A DNA stretch of 32,744 bases from NCBI RefSeq assembly GCF_036703385.1, contig NZ_DATNPA010000529.1:1-32744 (forward strand), written 5' to 3'. How positions within the stretch are numbered: position 1 is the stretch's first letter; each line of letters begins with the position of its first letter. The position numbers were made by a program, and so were the translations under genes. The notes beneath the pieces were generated by a model. The model had not been told where the DNA came from. It did not search any database and was given only the letters and a program-made list of their open reading frames with translations. This document shows positions 17,259 to 26,088 of this stretch, one piece after another. This DNA is from Allocoleopsis sp036703385. GTDB taxonomy: Bacteria; Cyanobacteriota; Cyanobacteriia; Cyanobacteriales; Coleofasciculaceae.

Positions 17259-17403
17259 ATGACTGCTGGATTGATAAGCTAGACACCATGAGCAGCGCTC
17301 ATAAGGAAGGAATGAAAATTGTTATTCCTTCTGCCCTCTGTCTTATTGTCAAGCTAGGGGACACAAACCAATAATCACTTCAGCCCTCGGCAGCTGTAAG
17401 CTT

Positions 17404-18495
17404 ATGTCACAATCTACTGCTCCTGCGAAAGACAACCCAAGTCTCACCAAACCCCAAACCGAACTTCCCAAACCCAAGAAGAAGGGCAAGTCACTTCCTC
17501 CCAAGCTCATTATCAAGTTCGGGAAGTTTGTCTGGACAACAATGTGGCACATCATGATGTCCAATCTTGCCCCACGCAATAAAGAAGGAGCGTACATTCG
17601 CCCAAGCAGCCAGTTCAGAAACTTGATCGGGAGGGAGGAAGACAATCCCTATCAACCCGAAGTGGGACGCTACCATCTCTACGTCGGACTCAGCTGCCCT
17701 TGGGCACACCGTACCCTCATCGTTCGCGCACTGAAGGGGCTGGAAGATGCCATATCAGTGTCCATCGTATCTCCTTCACCGATTGAGGGAGGTTGGGTAT
17801 TCAACGAGGAAGAGGAAGGTTGCCGCATACTGGCACAGTTGTACCAGCTAGCAAAACCCGGCTACAGTGGGCGTTCCACAGTTCCTGTGCTGTGGGACTC
17901 TAAGACGAAGAGCATTGTCAACAATGAAAGTTCTGAGATTATCGTAATGCTGAACTCCCAATTCAACGAGTTCGCCAAAAATCCCAAACTCGACCTTTAC
18001 CCAGAGAAACTTCAGGAGAAAATTGACGGCTGGAACGAGAAAATCTATCATTCGGTAAACAACGGCGTGTATCGTTGCGGCTTTGCTCAAACTCAAGAAG
18101 CTTACAACCAAGTCTGCAATGAGCTATTTGCAACCCTAGATGAGATTGACGCGGTGCTGGAGACCAGTCGATACCTTTGTGGCGATAGAGTTACGCTGGC
18201 AGATGTTCGTCTTTTCACTACACTGTTTCGCTTTGATGTGGCCTATTACGGTTTATTTAAGTGTAATCGTCGGAGAATTCGGGACTATAAGAATTTGGGA
18301 GTCTATCTTCGTGACCTGTATCAGCTTCCCGGAGTGGCTGATACCTGTAACCTAGATGCTGTGAAGCAAGATTACTATGGGAACCTGTTCCCTCTGAATC
18401 CAGGCGGCATCATCCCCTCTGGCCCTGATATGACAGGTCTTCTAGAACCACACGATCGCGAAAGTGTTGGCAAGGAGGATAACTTGCAAGATTAG
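17404..18495 (+). CDS. Glutathionyl-hydroquinone reductase (Xi-class GST, YqjG/ECM4 type)
   Basis: Cytosolic enzyme of 363 residues that removes glutathione from glutathionyl-hydroquinones by a thiol mechanism, thereby recycling quinone adducts. The N-terminal thioredoxin-like domain has LYVGLSCPWAHRTLIVRA with nucleophile C98 in the class-defining CPWAH, and a preceding GRYHLY strand. NNESSEIIVMLNSQFNEF is the glutathione-binding region. The all-helical C-terminal domain includes YLCGDRVTLADVRLFTTLFRFD. Length is near the usual 310-340, plus a lysine/proline-rich N-terminal extension of about 30 residues (KPKKKGKSLPPK). ATG at 17404; alternative later starts are possible because the extension is poorly conserved in type. 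Confidence 0.93.
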   Translation: MSQSTAPAKDNPSLTKPQTELPKPKKKGKSLPPKLIIKFGKFVWTTMWHIMMSNLAPRNKEGAYIRPSSQFRNLIGREEDNPYQPEVGRYHLYVGLSCPWAHRTLIVRALKGLEDAISVSIVSPSPIEGGWVFNEEEEGCRILAQLYQLAKPGYSGRSTVPVLWDSKTKSIVNNESSEIIVMLNSQFNEFAKNPKLDLYPEKLQEKIDGWNEKIYHSVNNGVYRCGFAQTQEAYNQVCNELFATLDEIDAVLETSRYLCGDRVTLADVRLFTTLFRFDVAYYGLFKCNRRRIRDYKNLGVYLRDLYQLPGVADTCNLDAVKQDYYGNLFPLNPGGIIPSGPDMTGLLEPHDRESVGKEDNLQD

Positions 18496-18555
18496 AACTT
18501 TATACCAACCTTCTGCTGCTCATGAGTAAAACTTGTAACTCCAATTAGCGCAGTA

Positions 18556-18795
18556 TTAATGATCAATTCCGTTTCCCCTAACGATTGATTTTCTTGTCCA
18601 AGTCAGAAGCACTTCTAAGCAATCGATCGCTTCGTCTCTTTCGTGATTATTAGGGCAAAACTGCAAAATAGTTTCTAGCATTTCTGTGCCTATCTGTTCA
18701 ATAGCGCGGATATTCTTTAAATCATCTACGGTAGGCGATTGCCAATTGAGGATGCGATCGCGCAGAGCTTTTTCTTCGGTAGATAGTTTATCCAT
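18556..18795 (-). CDS. Small helical protein resembling Acb2/Tad1 hairpin-domain proteins
   Basis: A 79-residue protein with a good ribosome-binding site (AAGGA, then ATAAGGAC directly before ATG at 18795), so it is very likely expressed. Two predicted helices frame a C-terminal helical hairpin: IEQIGTEMLETILQFCPNN, then HERDEAIDCLEVLLTWTRKS and IVRGN. The pattern of an LxxxI helix, a short PNN/P-S-R-E turn, then a helix ending W-x(2-3)-I-R/ARNG is what I remember of the Acb2/Tad1 hairpin domain. Phage members of that group bind cyclic nucleotide signals and block CBASS or Thoeris defence. The match is from pattern memory, so function is a hypothesis. It is convergent with the hydroquinone reductase; no phage gene is nearby. 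Confidence 0.6.
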   Translation of the reverse strand: MDKLSTEEKALRDRILNWQSPTVDDLKNIRAIEQIGTEMLETILQFCPNNHERDEAIDCLEVLLTWTRKSIVRGNGIDH

Positions 18796-18968
18796 GTCCT
18801 TATCCTTATATTTTTACAAGGAACTTCACTCTATGAAATGCTGGAAAAGTGATAAGAAGTGGCTTAGTGTTCCCAATATTAATCGTGGAGAAACTGACTT
18901 CACATAATGAAAGAACTTACTTCACTAAATCTTCATAGGCCAATGAACTGCGGATTTTCATGCTTCTA

Positions 18969-19775
18969 TTAGGGTAACTGGAGCTGCGCTTGTGCGTTAA
19001 AAAATTGACGAGCAACACCTTGAGTAACCAACACCGTTGTTATCAGGTTGGCGAAGGCAATCATAAACATGATTAAAATCTGGTAAGATGCGGCGTTTAA
19101 CGGGTCAATGCCACTCAGGAGTTGACCGGTAATCATTCCCGGTAGTGTAACGACACCTACAATCATCATTTGATTGAGGGTAGGAATTAATCCAGCACGG
19201 ATGGCATCTTTGCGATAGGCTTCCACTGCCTGTCGGCCTGTTGCACCCAAGCTTAGATGGGTTTCGATTTCCAGGCGACTGCTCTTAATAGTACTGACGA
19301 GTCGTTCCCCCGCGATCGCCGCTCCGTTCATGGCATTACCCAGTACAATACCCGCCAACGGAATTAAGTACTGTGGCTCATACCAAGTTTTGGGGTGAAT
19401 AATCAACAAATTGGTATAACTCAATGTCAAAGCAGTACTGAAAAACATTGAACCGAACACCACCGGAATCAGCTGAGGAATCTTTTTCCCGATGCGATTG
19501 CGGGTCGTAATTGTGGCTATCATCAGCATCACCATTAAGACCCCTAGGACGCCCGGAACGGCTACTGGATCTTTTAAGTCAAAGATGATAGCCAGGATAG
19601 AACCGACAACCAACAACTGGACAACGGTTCTTCCGGTAGCGATCGCTAGTTGCAGTTCTAATCCCAGCTTTTGCCAGCTAGATAACCCAATTGCGATCGC
19701 CATCATACCCAATGCCCAGACTAAGTGGATCGGGGTAAGTTGAATTAAAGAATCTTCCACTCCAGAAAAGCTCAC
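18969..19775 (-). CDS. fetB: FetB-like (UPF0014) metal-export ABC permease
   Basis: Inner-membrane protein of 268 residues with about seven hydrophobic segments (e.g. IHLVWALGMMAIAIGLSS, VLGVLMVMLMIATI, LIPLAGIVLGNAMNGAAIA). Family hallmarks are the LELQLAIATGRTVVQLL helix, the GNAMNGAAIAGERL motif and the cytoplasmic EAYRKDAIRAGLIPTLNQM stretch followed by GVVTLPGMITGQLLSG. In Escherichia coli FetB works with the ATPase FetA in iron export and peroxide resistance. No FetA gene adjoins it here, so the ATPase must be encoded elsewhere. ATG at 19775. Cargo in cyanobacteria is not established. Confidence 0.88.
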   Translation of the reverse strand: MSFSGVEDSLIQLTPIHLVWALGMMAIAIGLSSWQKLGLELQLAIATGRTVVQLLVVGSILAIIFDLKDPVAVPGVLGVLMVMLMIATITTRNRIGKKIPQLIPVVFGSMFFSTALTLSYTNLLIIHPKTWYEPQYLIPLAGIVLGNAMNGAAIAGERLVSTIKSSRLEIETHLSLGATGRQAVEAYRKDAIRAGLIPTLNQMMIVGVVTLPGMITGQLLSGIDPLNAASYQILIMFMIAFANLITTVLVTQGVARQFFNAQAQLQLP

Positions 19776-20058
19776 TCCCTTGCTTGACTAATCTCCAGAA
19801 GCTGGTCAAAAACTCTTGAAACAGCAGCAATTCCAGCTCCTAATCTCTCTCTAGACTATTCTGTCAGATTCTCACGGCATGACCAGTTATGGAGGCAGGG
19901 AGGGGGGGTATAAACGAAATTTCCCGTGTTCCCACTCCCCAGTCCCTTGAAACAAATTGAGGATTTTAGCATTCTGAGGGAATAAGGAATGGGGATGCCT
20001 GGATTCCCTTTTGCCGCAAAATTTGGTTTATTTAAGTAAAAATTCTAGGTGTAAGCGA
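19776..20058. promoter_or_regulatory. Divergent spacer, fetB-like / DegT-family gene
   Basis: Non-coding region between divergent genes. Contains a G-rich run GGAGGCAGGGAGGGGGGG near 19890-19907 but no recognisable operator. AGGT at 20047-20050 serves as ribosome-binding site for GTG 20059. Confidence 0.35.
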
Positions 20059-21198
20059 GTGAGAAATATTCCCCCTATTGACCTGAAGCGGCAGTACCAA
20101 GCTATAGGTGAACAAGTGAGTGCTGCTGTTCAGGACGTTTTGACCTCTGGACGTTACATCGGCGGCCCAATGGTCGAAAGCTTTGAGCAGCAGTTTGCGG
20201 CTTACATGGGTGTGAGTGAAGGTATCGCATGTAACTCCGGCACTGACGCCCTTTATCTGGCGCTACGAGCGTTGCAGATTGGCTCAGGGGATGAGGTCAT
20301 TACAACGCCCTTTACCTTTATTGCCACAGCCGAGGTGATTACCGCTGTCGGTGCCAAGCCAGTGTTTGTCGATATCGACGCCCAAACGTTCAATCTCGAC
20401 GTAAATCAGCTAGCGGCTGCGATCACTGACAAAACGAAGGCGATTATACCGGTTCACCTGTTTGGGCAACCGATGAATATGACCGCCATTATGGACATAG
20501 CACAGGATTACGGACTCGCGGTCATTGAGGACTGTGCTCAGGCGACGGGTGCAGAATGGTCGGGACAAAAAGTAGGAAGCATTGGACATATTGGCTGCTT
20601 CAGTTTTTTCCCCACTAAGAATTTAGGCGCTTGTGGAGATGGTGGGGCAATCATCACTAACGATAAGAGCATTGCTGCCACCATTCGCCAGCTGCGAGAA
20701 CATGGCATGGTCAGCCGTTATTACCATGAAGCTACTGGCATCAATAGTCGTTTGGATGCTCTACAAGCTGCCATCCTCCTCACCAAGCTGCCTTATCTGG
20801 ATCGATGGAATGATGCACGCCGTGAATTAGCCGCTACCTATCAGCAGCTGTTACAGTCAATTCCTGGATTGGTGCTTCCCCAAGAGCAGCCAGAGAGCCG
20901 TTGTGTCTGGAATCAGTACACCATTCGTCTGACTCAAGACAGTAGCAGTGGACGCTTTAGGGACGAAGTGCGGAACCAGCTCCAGAAGTTAGGGGTTACT
21001 GCAATGGTTTATTATCCTTTGCCCTTGCACTTGCAGCCCGTCTACCTGAAGTTAGGCTACCAAATGGGTCAGTTGCCAGTGGCTGAGCAAATTTGCCATG
21101 AAGTGTTAGCTTTGCCAATCTTCCCAGAACTTTCCTTTGAGGAGCAGCAACAAGTTGTCTATAGCTTGAAGGATTGCTTGGTTCTAGAACGAGTTTAG
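20059..21198 (+). CDS. DegT/DnrJ/EryC1/StrS-family PLP aminotransferase
   Basis: PLP-dependent sugar aminotransferase (fold type I) that typically puts an amino group on a nucleotide-activated keto-sugar for O-antigen, exopolysaccharide or glycoside synthesis. The protein has 379 residues from GTG 20059, which has AGGT eight bases upstream; the longer frame from TTG 20011 adds 16 unlikely residues. Visible motifs: PPIDLKRQY at the start, SGRYIGGPMVESFE, GIACNSGTDALYLALRAL (phosphate binding), IEDCAQATGA with the Asp that contacts the PLP ring, and FFPTKNLGACGDGGAI with Schiff-base K187. The C-terminal half has NSRLDALQAAIL and YYPLPLHLQPVY. No glycan cluster surrounds it, so the exact substrate is open. 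Confidence 0.93.
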   Translation: MRNIPPIDLKRQYQAIGEQVSAAVQDVLTSGRYIGGPMVESFEQQFAAYMGVSEGIACNSGTDALYLALRALQIGSGDEVITTPFTFIATAEVITAVGAKPVFVDIDAQTFNLDVNQLAAAITDKTKAIIPVHLFGQPMNMTAIMDIAQDYGLAVIEDCAQATGAEWSGQKVGSIGHIGCFSFFPTKNLGACGDGGAIITNDKSIAATIRQLREHGMVSRYYHEATGINSRLDALQAAILLTKLPYLDRWNDARRELAATYQQLLQSIPGLVLPQEQPESRCVWNQYTIRLTQDSSSGRFRDEVRNQLQKLGVTAMVYYPLPLHLQPVYLKLGYQMGQLPVAEQICHEVLALPIFPELSFEEQQQVVYSLKDCLVLERV

Positions 21199-21378
21199 CG
21201 ATCGCTATTACGGATTGGTGCAATGAGGTAAGGGCTGCCCTAATGACAGCCCTGCTAGACGGTTGGATAGCTACAAGGAGCATTTCGACATAGTGCATTC
21301 CTTAATTCAGCAATGCCTAGCTTTTAGCCCCCTGCCTCTCTCCTAAACAGAGAAAGAATCCAAAATTGATAGTGCGGC

Positions 21379-22128
21379 TTAGACGTGAACCCTCTGAGGA
21401 CTAACCGTCGCCAAGGCTTCAACCAGACTGCGGACAACAGCGACCATTGCGACTTCGTTATCCAACTGATTGATGGCGGAACCGACACCAACACCGCTCG
21501 CACCGGCAGCAATTGCCATCGGTACAGTCACGCTGGATAAGCCGGAGGCACACAGTACGGGTACCGAGACAGCACGGGAAATACTGTAAGCAGCGGCTAA
21601 GGTTGGTGCAGCTTTTTCAATTAAGCCCAGGGTTCCGGCTGAGCGCGGTGTACTGCTGGTTCCGCCTTCGGTTTGGATAATGTCGGCTCCCGCTTGTACC
21701 AAATCTTCAGCCAGTTGCACTTGCCGATCTAAGGTCAGAATGTGGGGAACGGTTACAGACAGGGTAACGTGAGGCAGGAGCGATCGCGTTTCACGAGTCA
21801 GCGCCAACACTTCTTCGGCCTCAAACCGCCGTCCCTGAGCGTAAAAGCTATCAAAGTTACCAATCTCGATCAGATCGGCTCCCGCTTCAACGGCGGCAAC
21901 AAATCGCTCGGCCTCTACGGCAGATACACAAATTGGCAATTTTGTCAAATCGCGTACCAACCTGACCAAATCTGGATCAGCAGCGATATCCACGAACGTC
22001 GCACCGCCTCGCTCGGCGGCTTTTACCGTCGCGGCAACGCGTTGGGCGTCAAAGTTATTCAAGCCGCTAATTACTTTAAGGACTCGGCTCTGGTCGAATG
22101 CTTTCTCTAAGGTCGGATGCATAGTCAT
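21379..22128 (-). CDS. ycf23: Ycf23/DUF561 TIM-barrel protein
   Basis: A 249-residue protein of the DUF561 family, found in cyanobacteria and on some red-algal plastid genomes as ycf23. The predicted fold is a (beta/alpha)8 barrel: strand-like blocks ATFVDIAADPDLV, LPICVSAVEAERF, GADLIEIGNFDSFYAQGRRF, DIIQTEGGTSSTPRSAGT, VPVLCASGLSSVTVPMA and ASGVGVGSAINQ, ending with a phosphate-binding-like GVGVGSA turn. Reaction unknown. Length is typical. Start ATG at 22128, with an ATG two codons later (MTMHP); either is possible. Confidence 0.93.
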   Translation of the reverse strand: MTMHPTLEKAFDQSRVLKVISGLNNFDAQRVAATVKAAERGGATFVDIAADPDLVRLVRDLTKLPICVSAVEAERFVAAVEAGADLIEIGNFDSFYAQGRRFEAEEVLALTRETRSLLPHVTLSVTVPHILTLDRQVQLAEDLVQAGADIIQTEGGTSSTPRSAGTLGLIEKAAPTLAAAYSISRAVSVPVLCASGLSSVTVPMAIAAGASGVGVGSAINQLDNEVAMVAVVRSLVEALATVSPQRVHV

Positions 22129-22313
22129 AGTTGCTCTTCGATAGCCTTATTATCAACGAAGTAGGGCAACATGATTCAACTGTTGATATCCAGATAGATG
22201 CTGACTCCCTTTGCTGATACGATGATTCTTTCTTAATACCTTCGTGAAGGGGAAGACTTTTTCTTAGACTAAACGCATACTGGAGATGTGTATCATCCTG
22301 CTCCTGAAGACGC

Positions 22314-23423
22314 ATGAATTTTGCACCCGGAAACTTGTCCTCCTTTCACTCTGATGTGTTGCAGCAAACACAGTTAGGTCAGCTGTGTGGTCAACAACAG
22401 CTATTTCGCGATCGCTATGAAGTCCTACGGATGCTAGGTAGAGGGGGTTTTGGTGTTACCTTTCTAGCCAGAGATGTTGGATTGCCGGGTGAACCTTTGT
22501 GCGTAATCAAGCAATTGTGCCCAAAAGTCACGGATGCTTCAGCTTTAGAGAATGCTCAAACCCGCTTTGAGCGAGAGGCAAAAATTCTCGGCAAGTTGGG
22601 GAGTCACTCCCAAATACCGAGATTGCTCGATTACTTCGTTGCTGATGGGGAATTTTACCTGGTTCAGGAATATGTGCGTGGTTCGACTGTAGCAAGGCTT
22701 GTCAGACGTTCCGGTTGTTTTTCGGAAGAATGGGTCAAAAACTTCCTGCGCGAAATGCTGGTGTTATTGCAGTATGTCCACAAGCAGCAGGTGATTCATC
22801 GAGATATCAAGCCCCAAAATATTATTCGTTGTCAGGATGATGGGAGACTTGTTCTGATTGACTTTGGAGCCGTTAAAGAGCTAATGGCTCAGGCGGGAGA
22901 GACCAGTATGAAAGCACCAACCACCCATTTTATTGGCACAGTAGGATTTGCGCCGCCAGAGCAATTTTCCCTGCGACCTGTGTTTGCCAGCGACATTTAT
23001 GCTCTTGGTATAACTTGCCTTTATTTATTGACCGGGAAAGCACCCTTGGATTTCGATAGCGATCGCCATACGGGTGAACTACTCTGGCAAAATTCCGTGC
23101 CGGTGAGTGAACCCTTTGCTAAGGTTTTGAGCAAAATGCTCAAAATTTCTCTAAGTGATCGCTATCAATCGGTTGGCTCAATTCTGCGAGTACTCGATCA
23201 AGACTCCCCTCAAGACAGCCTAGCTACGTGTCTGTTGACTCGCTACCAACCCGCTCCAGAGGCAGCGGCACGCAAAAATGATTACACGTCTCAAAACCAT
23301 CACTCTCCCGCTGCTAAAGCTGCGATCGCCATTCGAGACTGGAAATACCGGATGCAAGCCAGACAGCAGCAGCGTCAAAAGGATAAAATTAACAACCTTT
23401 TAAGTGAAAATAATTCTCAGTAA
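22314..23423 (+). CDS. Hanks-type serine/threonine protein kinase
   Basis: Cytosolic kinase of 369 residues. Catalytic features in order: glycine loop LGRGGFGVTFLAR (41-53), ATP-anchoring K66 in CVIKQL, VIHRDIKPQNII with catalytic D164, LIDFGAVKEL with Mg-binding D183, then GTVGFAPPEQ (activation/P+1 loop) and DIYALGITCLYLLTG. It is of the cyanobacterial type that begins with short N-terminal sequence before RDRYEVLRMLGRGGFG. No membrane segment or sensor domain follows; the C-terminal about 70 residues are a basic, glutamine-rich, probably disordered tail (MQARQQQRQKDK). Target proteins unknown. It is divergent from ycf23. Confidence 0.95.
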   Translation: MNFAPGNLSSFHSDVLQQTQLGQLCGQQQLFRDRYEVLRMLGRGGFGVTFLARDVGLPGEPLCVIKQLCPKVTDASALENAQTRFEREAKILGKLGSHSQIPRLLDYFVADGEFYLVQEYVRGSTVARLVRRSGCFSEEWVKNFLREMLVLLQYVHKQQVIHRDIKPQNIIRCQDDGRLVLIDFGAVKELMAQAGETSMKAPTTHFIGTVGFAPPEQFSLRPVFASDIYALGITCLYLLTGKAPLDFDSDRHTGELLWQNSVPVSEPFAKVLSKMLKISLSDRYQSVGSILRVLDQDSPQDSLATCLLTRYQPAPEAAARKNDYTSQNHHSPAAKAAIAIRDWKYRMQARQQQRQKDKINNLLSENNSQ

Positions 23424-23500
23424 AATCAGTCTTTACCTTATCCAGGCAATAATACTTGCCAGGATGCAAGATTTTTAATCATCAGGTTCCCTGCAAAAAT

Positions 23501-23530
23501 AGTGGGATGGGCTTTCCGGCTCATCCCACT
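23501..23530. terminator. Strong hairpin between convergent genes
   Basis: AGTGGGATGGGC pairs with GCTCATCCCACT (12 pairs, one G-U) with a 6-nt loop TTTCCG. It lies between the kinase stop and the lectin stop. There is no T-run on either strand, so it may be a bidirectional processing hairpin or a member of the same dispersed palindrome family as 12944-13009, whose second arm is similar. Confidence 0.55.
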
Positions 23531-23609
23531 TAGGGTGATCTAAATTCTTATGAGGTAGGCATCCTGCAAATCTAAAATCTAATATCGCTCGTTAATTGCC
23601 TTGCAAAAC

Positions 23610-24170
23610 TTATTTAGAATCTCTAGACTGACAAGCTAGCTCACTCTCGTTATCGAAAATATGAGTCATTTTGCCGATACAATCTTTAACGATTTCGACG
23701 ATACCGCGAGATTTAATAAAACTATTAGCTAAGTCGTTCCATTGTCCGTTGTTCTGCCAATTCATAACAACATAGTTCTCGCCTCCAATATATTGTCCTC
23801 CGAAAAATTGAGCATTGTTGGGTTCGTAGGGAGTCCAATTGGTGTAAGTAACCTCTTCTCCACTAGCCCACCTCCAAACACCTTCAGTTTGTTGATCGGT
23901 CAATCCAATCCAAAAAAGTTCAGTGTTTCCAAAAACATCTAAGAGCCACTTTTGTTCCTCAGTATTGTTGATTGTGACTAGATTTCCACCCGCTGCAACA
24001 GCCTGTGCTTGAGCTTCAATCCAAGTTAATGGAGCATCAGTCAAAAAATATTCATTTCCGGTAGTCGGGTTAGTAAATGTAAAAGCTTGAGCTGCCGCTC
24101 CCACTCCCCAAGACATTAATACTGTTGCAACAGCTACTGATAAGTTTTGCCAGCGTTGGTTGGATTTCAT
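23610..24170 (-). CDS. Exported C-type lectin-domain protein
   Basis: Secreted or periplasmic protein of 186 residues. A signal peptide is clear: basic start, hydrophobic SVAVATVLMSWGVGAAAQAF, likely cut after AQA. The rest is one C-type lectin-like domain: WIEAQAQAVAAGGNLVTINN, FWIGLTDQQTEGVWRWASGE, TYTNWTPYEPNN (the EPNN calcium/carbohydrate loop), ENYVVMN and GQWNDL, then SRGIVEIV. Cyanobacterial relatives often end with a PEP-CTERM sorting anchor; here it is absent and a short polar tail with two cysteines (KDCIGK, ELACQS) replaces it. I chose ATG at 24170; GTG at 24179 is in frame and would add three residues. Ligand unknown. Confidence 0.85.
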   Translation of the reverse strand: MKSNQRWQNLSVAVATVLMSWGVGAAAQAFTFTNPTTGNEYFLTDAPLTWIEAQAQAVAAGGNLVTINNTEEQKWLLDVFGNTELFWIGLTDQQTEGVWRWASGEEVTYTNWTPYEPNNAQFFGGQYIGGENYVVMNWQNNGQWNDLANSFIKSRGIVEIVKDCIGKMTHIFDNESELACQSRDSK

Positions 24171-24179
24171 AATACTCAC

Positions 24180-24752
24180 TACCCAAAAAATAGAGCTGAT
24201 TTTTCAATAAGAAATAAATAATAATTTCTGACCCTTTATCTGAGATTATTTTTTATTTCTAAGGTACAAAATATTGATATTATTCAATTTAATGACCTCT
24301 GAAATCAGTTCTAACTTCTTGTTAGTCTCTTTTCCTAGAGCGATATGCTTTTGTTGACCTAAAGTTTAACCTAAAGGCGGATTTGTAAAGTGATTTTGAA
24401 TTTTACGAGGAACTCTCCTGCTAGAGATTTCGTCGGCTTGAACTATTATTGATGAGTTGATTTTTTCGTTATTAGTGAAAAATAGACATTGGGGTCGCTG
24501 TCAATCTTTTTATCTAGCTTTGCGACTACTCTCTCGACAACGCTACTGCTATCTGCTAATGCGCACACAACCTTGAGAACACAAAATCAGTCTGATGCTT
24601 TAAAATTCATCTCAATTAATGAGGAACTTCTGAAGATGGCAAAGATTTTCAGCCAAATGGTTATGAGCCCTTGATGTGTGAATTTATCCTAAACTGACGG
24701 TTCATATCCGCCATGCTGTACTAGATTTCCCAGAAAATGATAAAACAACAAG
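24180..24752. other. AT-rich intergenic region without a recognised gene
   Basis: More than 550 bases, AT-rich, with the lectin promoter expected at its left end. An open frame at 24489-24674 begins with TTG, has no ribosome-binding site and encodes an unconvincing peptide. No tRNA, repeat or riboswitch was recognised. Confidence 0.4.
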
Positions 24753-24786
24753 CACCTTTTAGTTGACAAAAATACTAAAAGGTGCA
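24753..24786 (-). terminator. Rho-independent terminator of desA
   Basis: Perfect 12-bp inverted repeat, GCACCTTTTAGT with ACTAAAAGGTGC, around a 10-nt loop. On the minus strand it is followed by TTGTTGTTTTATCATTTT. It begins 40 bases after the desA stop. Confidence 0.85.
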
Positions 24787-24826
24787 TGTGGCTCATTCTT
24801 AAGACTTGATTGTGAAGAGATATAAG

Positions 24827-25879
24827 CTAGAGTTTAGCGCGATAGTCCATAAAAGACTGATAGTAATTATCTGCCCTGTGAAGGTGGCACTGGTCTGTAA
24901 TTTGCTTCATTAAAGACCAGGAGAAACGACACTCATAAAGTTTGTCACCCCAATTTTCCTTGAGAGCGCTATGAGCCAGTCGCAAATTATAGGAAGGAAT
25001 CGCGGTGGAAATGTGATGGGGGATGTGGACGTTGATGTCGTGGCAGAGAAATTCGACCCAACGGGGATAGGTACAATGGACGGTGCCAAAAAGCTGAGCT
25101 TGGGCCTCATTCCACTCACGAGTTGGGGTGAAAGGAATGTCAGGTGCTGTGTGGTGAACGATGGTGAAGGTACTCATCCAGAAGTGGTACACCATCCAAG
25201 GCATGAGCCAAAATTTGACGAATCCCCAGATACCCGTTGTAGCAATCAGTAGAGGAAATGCGATCGCCGCAAAACCGAGTGTAACCAACACCGAGAACTT
25301 GACTTGAGAGCGGCGTTTGCCCTGAAACTGATTCCACTTAAAGTGCATCAATGACCAATGGGCGATCGAACCAATCCACCAAAATCGACCCCGGATTATC
25401 TGGTAAAACCACTGCACCCAACCAGGACTGCTGGCATAAAACTCTGGTGTAAAGGGGTGCCATGCATTGTCTTCTTCCAGTTTATTGGTATGAGCGTGAT
25501 GGTGATTGTGTAGCAGTCGCCAGCTGTGAAAGGGATAAATCAGCGGTAGAAAGGCCAAATGCCCGACAAGGTCATTCACCCAGCGCCGATTTGCAAAAGA
25601 GCGGTGCCCGCAATCATGACCAATTACAAAAAAACCGGTCAACGCTGTACCGGTAAAAATCCATAAAGGGGGTAAAAGAAACCAGGGCACCACCGCCAAA
25701 CCCCAGTACCCCAAGCAGACCATTAAGACATTCACGAGTACCAAAGTCCAGGCTTTACGACGGTTCTTGGTAAAAACCTCTCGCGGTAAGGTGTGCAAAA
25801 TGTCCTTTAATCGCAGGGAAGTAGCGGTCGCTAGGGATGCTGAGTTGGAGCCTGTTTCTTTAATTGCCGATATAGTCAT
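24827..25879 (-). CDS. desA: Acyl-lipid omega-6 (delta-12) fatty acid desaturase
   Basis: Integral thylakoid/plasma-membrane di-iron enzyme that puts a double bond at delta-12 of lipid-bound oleate, using ferredoxin; central to cold acclimation. Three histidine boxes are complete: H88-D-C-G-H92, H124-N-H-H-H128 in RLLHNHHHAHTNK, and H285-I-P-H-H289 in CHDINVHIPHH. Membrane helices flank them (VNVLMVCLGYWGLAVVPWFL, ALTGFFVIG). The FWMSTFTIVHHTAPDIPF and HFKWNQF blocks are DesA-like. I start at ATG 25879 (350 residues, the usual length); a GTG at 25933 would add 18 poorly typical residues. A GGAG lies 14 bases before the ATG. A strong terminator follows. Distinction from DesB/omega-3 enzymes is by overall similarity recalled, so high but not absolute. 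Confidence 0.93.
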   Translation of the reverse strand: MTISAIKETGSNSASLATATSLRLKDILHTLPREVFTKNRRKAWTLVLVNVLMVCLGYWGLAVVPWFLLPPLWIFTGTALTGFFVIGHDCGHRSFANRRWVNDLVGHLAFLPLIYPFHSWRLLHNHHHAHTNKLEEDNAWHPFTPEFYASSPGWVQWFYQIIRGRFWWIGSIAHWSLMHFKWNQFQGKRRSQVKFSVLVTLGFAAIAFPLLIATTGIWGFVKFWLMPWMVYHFWMSTFTIVHHTAPDIPFTPTREWNEAQAQLFGTVHCTYPRWVEFLCHDINVHIPHHISTAIPSYNLRLAHSALKENWGDKLYECRFSWSLMKQITDQCHLHRADNYYQSFMDYRAKL

Positions 25880-26088
25880 GAAAAAATTGTTTTCTCCAGG
25901 GTCAGTGTTGGTAGAGGACGCATGTTTAATCACACCAAAATACCCGCCAGGATAAAAGACCTACTGGCAGGCAAAGCTTTTAATCTGCCCGATCTTCGAG
26001 TCAGAGACAAAAAGTGCTATTACACCCAGAGCGCTGCTGAGGGTGATAAACAGTTCTACTGACGACAAAATCTTCTATTTTATTATCC

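Noticed and set aside
18556..19775. Acb2-like gene plus FetB-like gene as a defence operon
   Set aside because: 173 bases separate them, FetB is a transporter found widely alone, and there is no signal synthase or effector nearby.
20011..20058. Longer N-terminus of the DegT-family protein from TTG
   Set aside because: The 16 extra residues precede the conserved PPIDLKRQY start, and GTG at 20059 has a well-placed AGGT.
24489..24674. 61-codon plus-strand open frame with a hydrophobic start
   Set aside because: TTG start, no ribosome-binding site; looks like chance in an AT-rich spacer.
24827..25879. Unusual extra histidine in the second box of DesA (HNHHHAH)
   Set aside because: A run of histidines here is normal in cyanobacterial DesA proteins as I recall them, so not an oddity.
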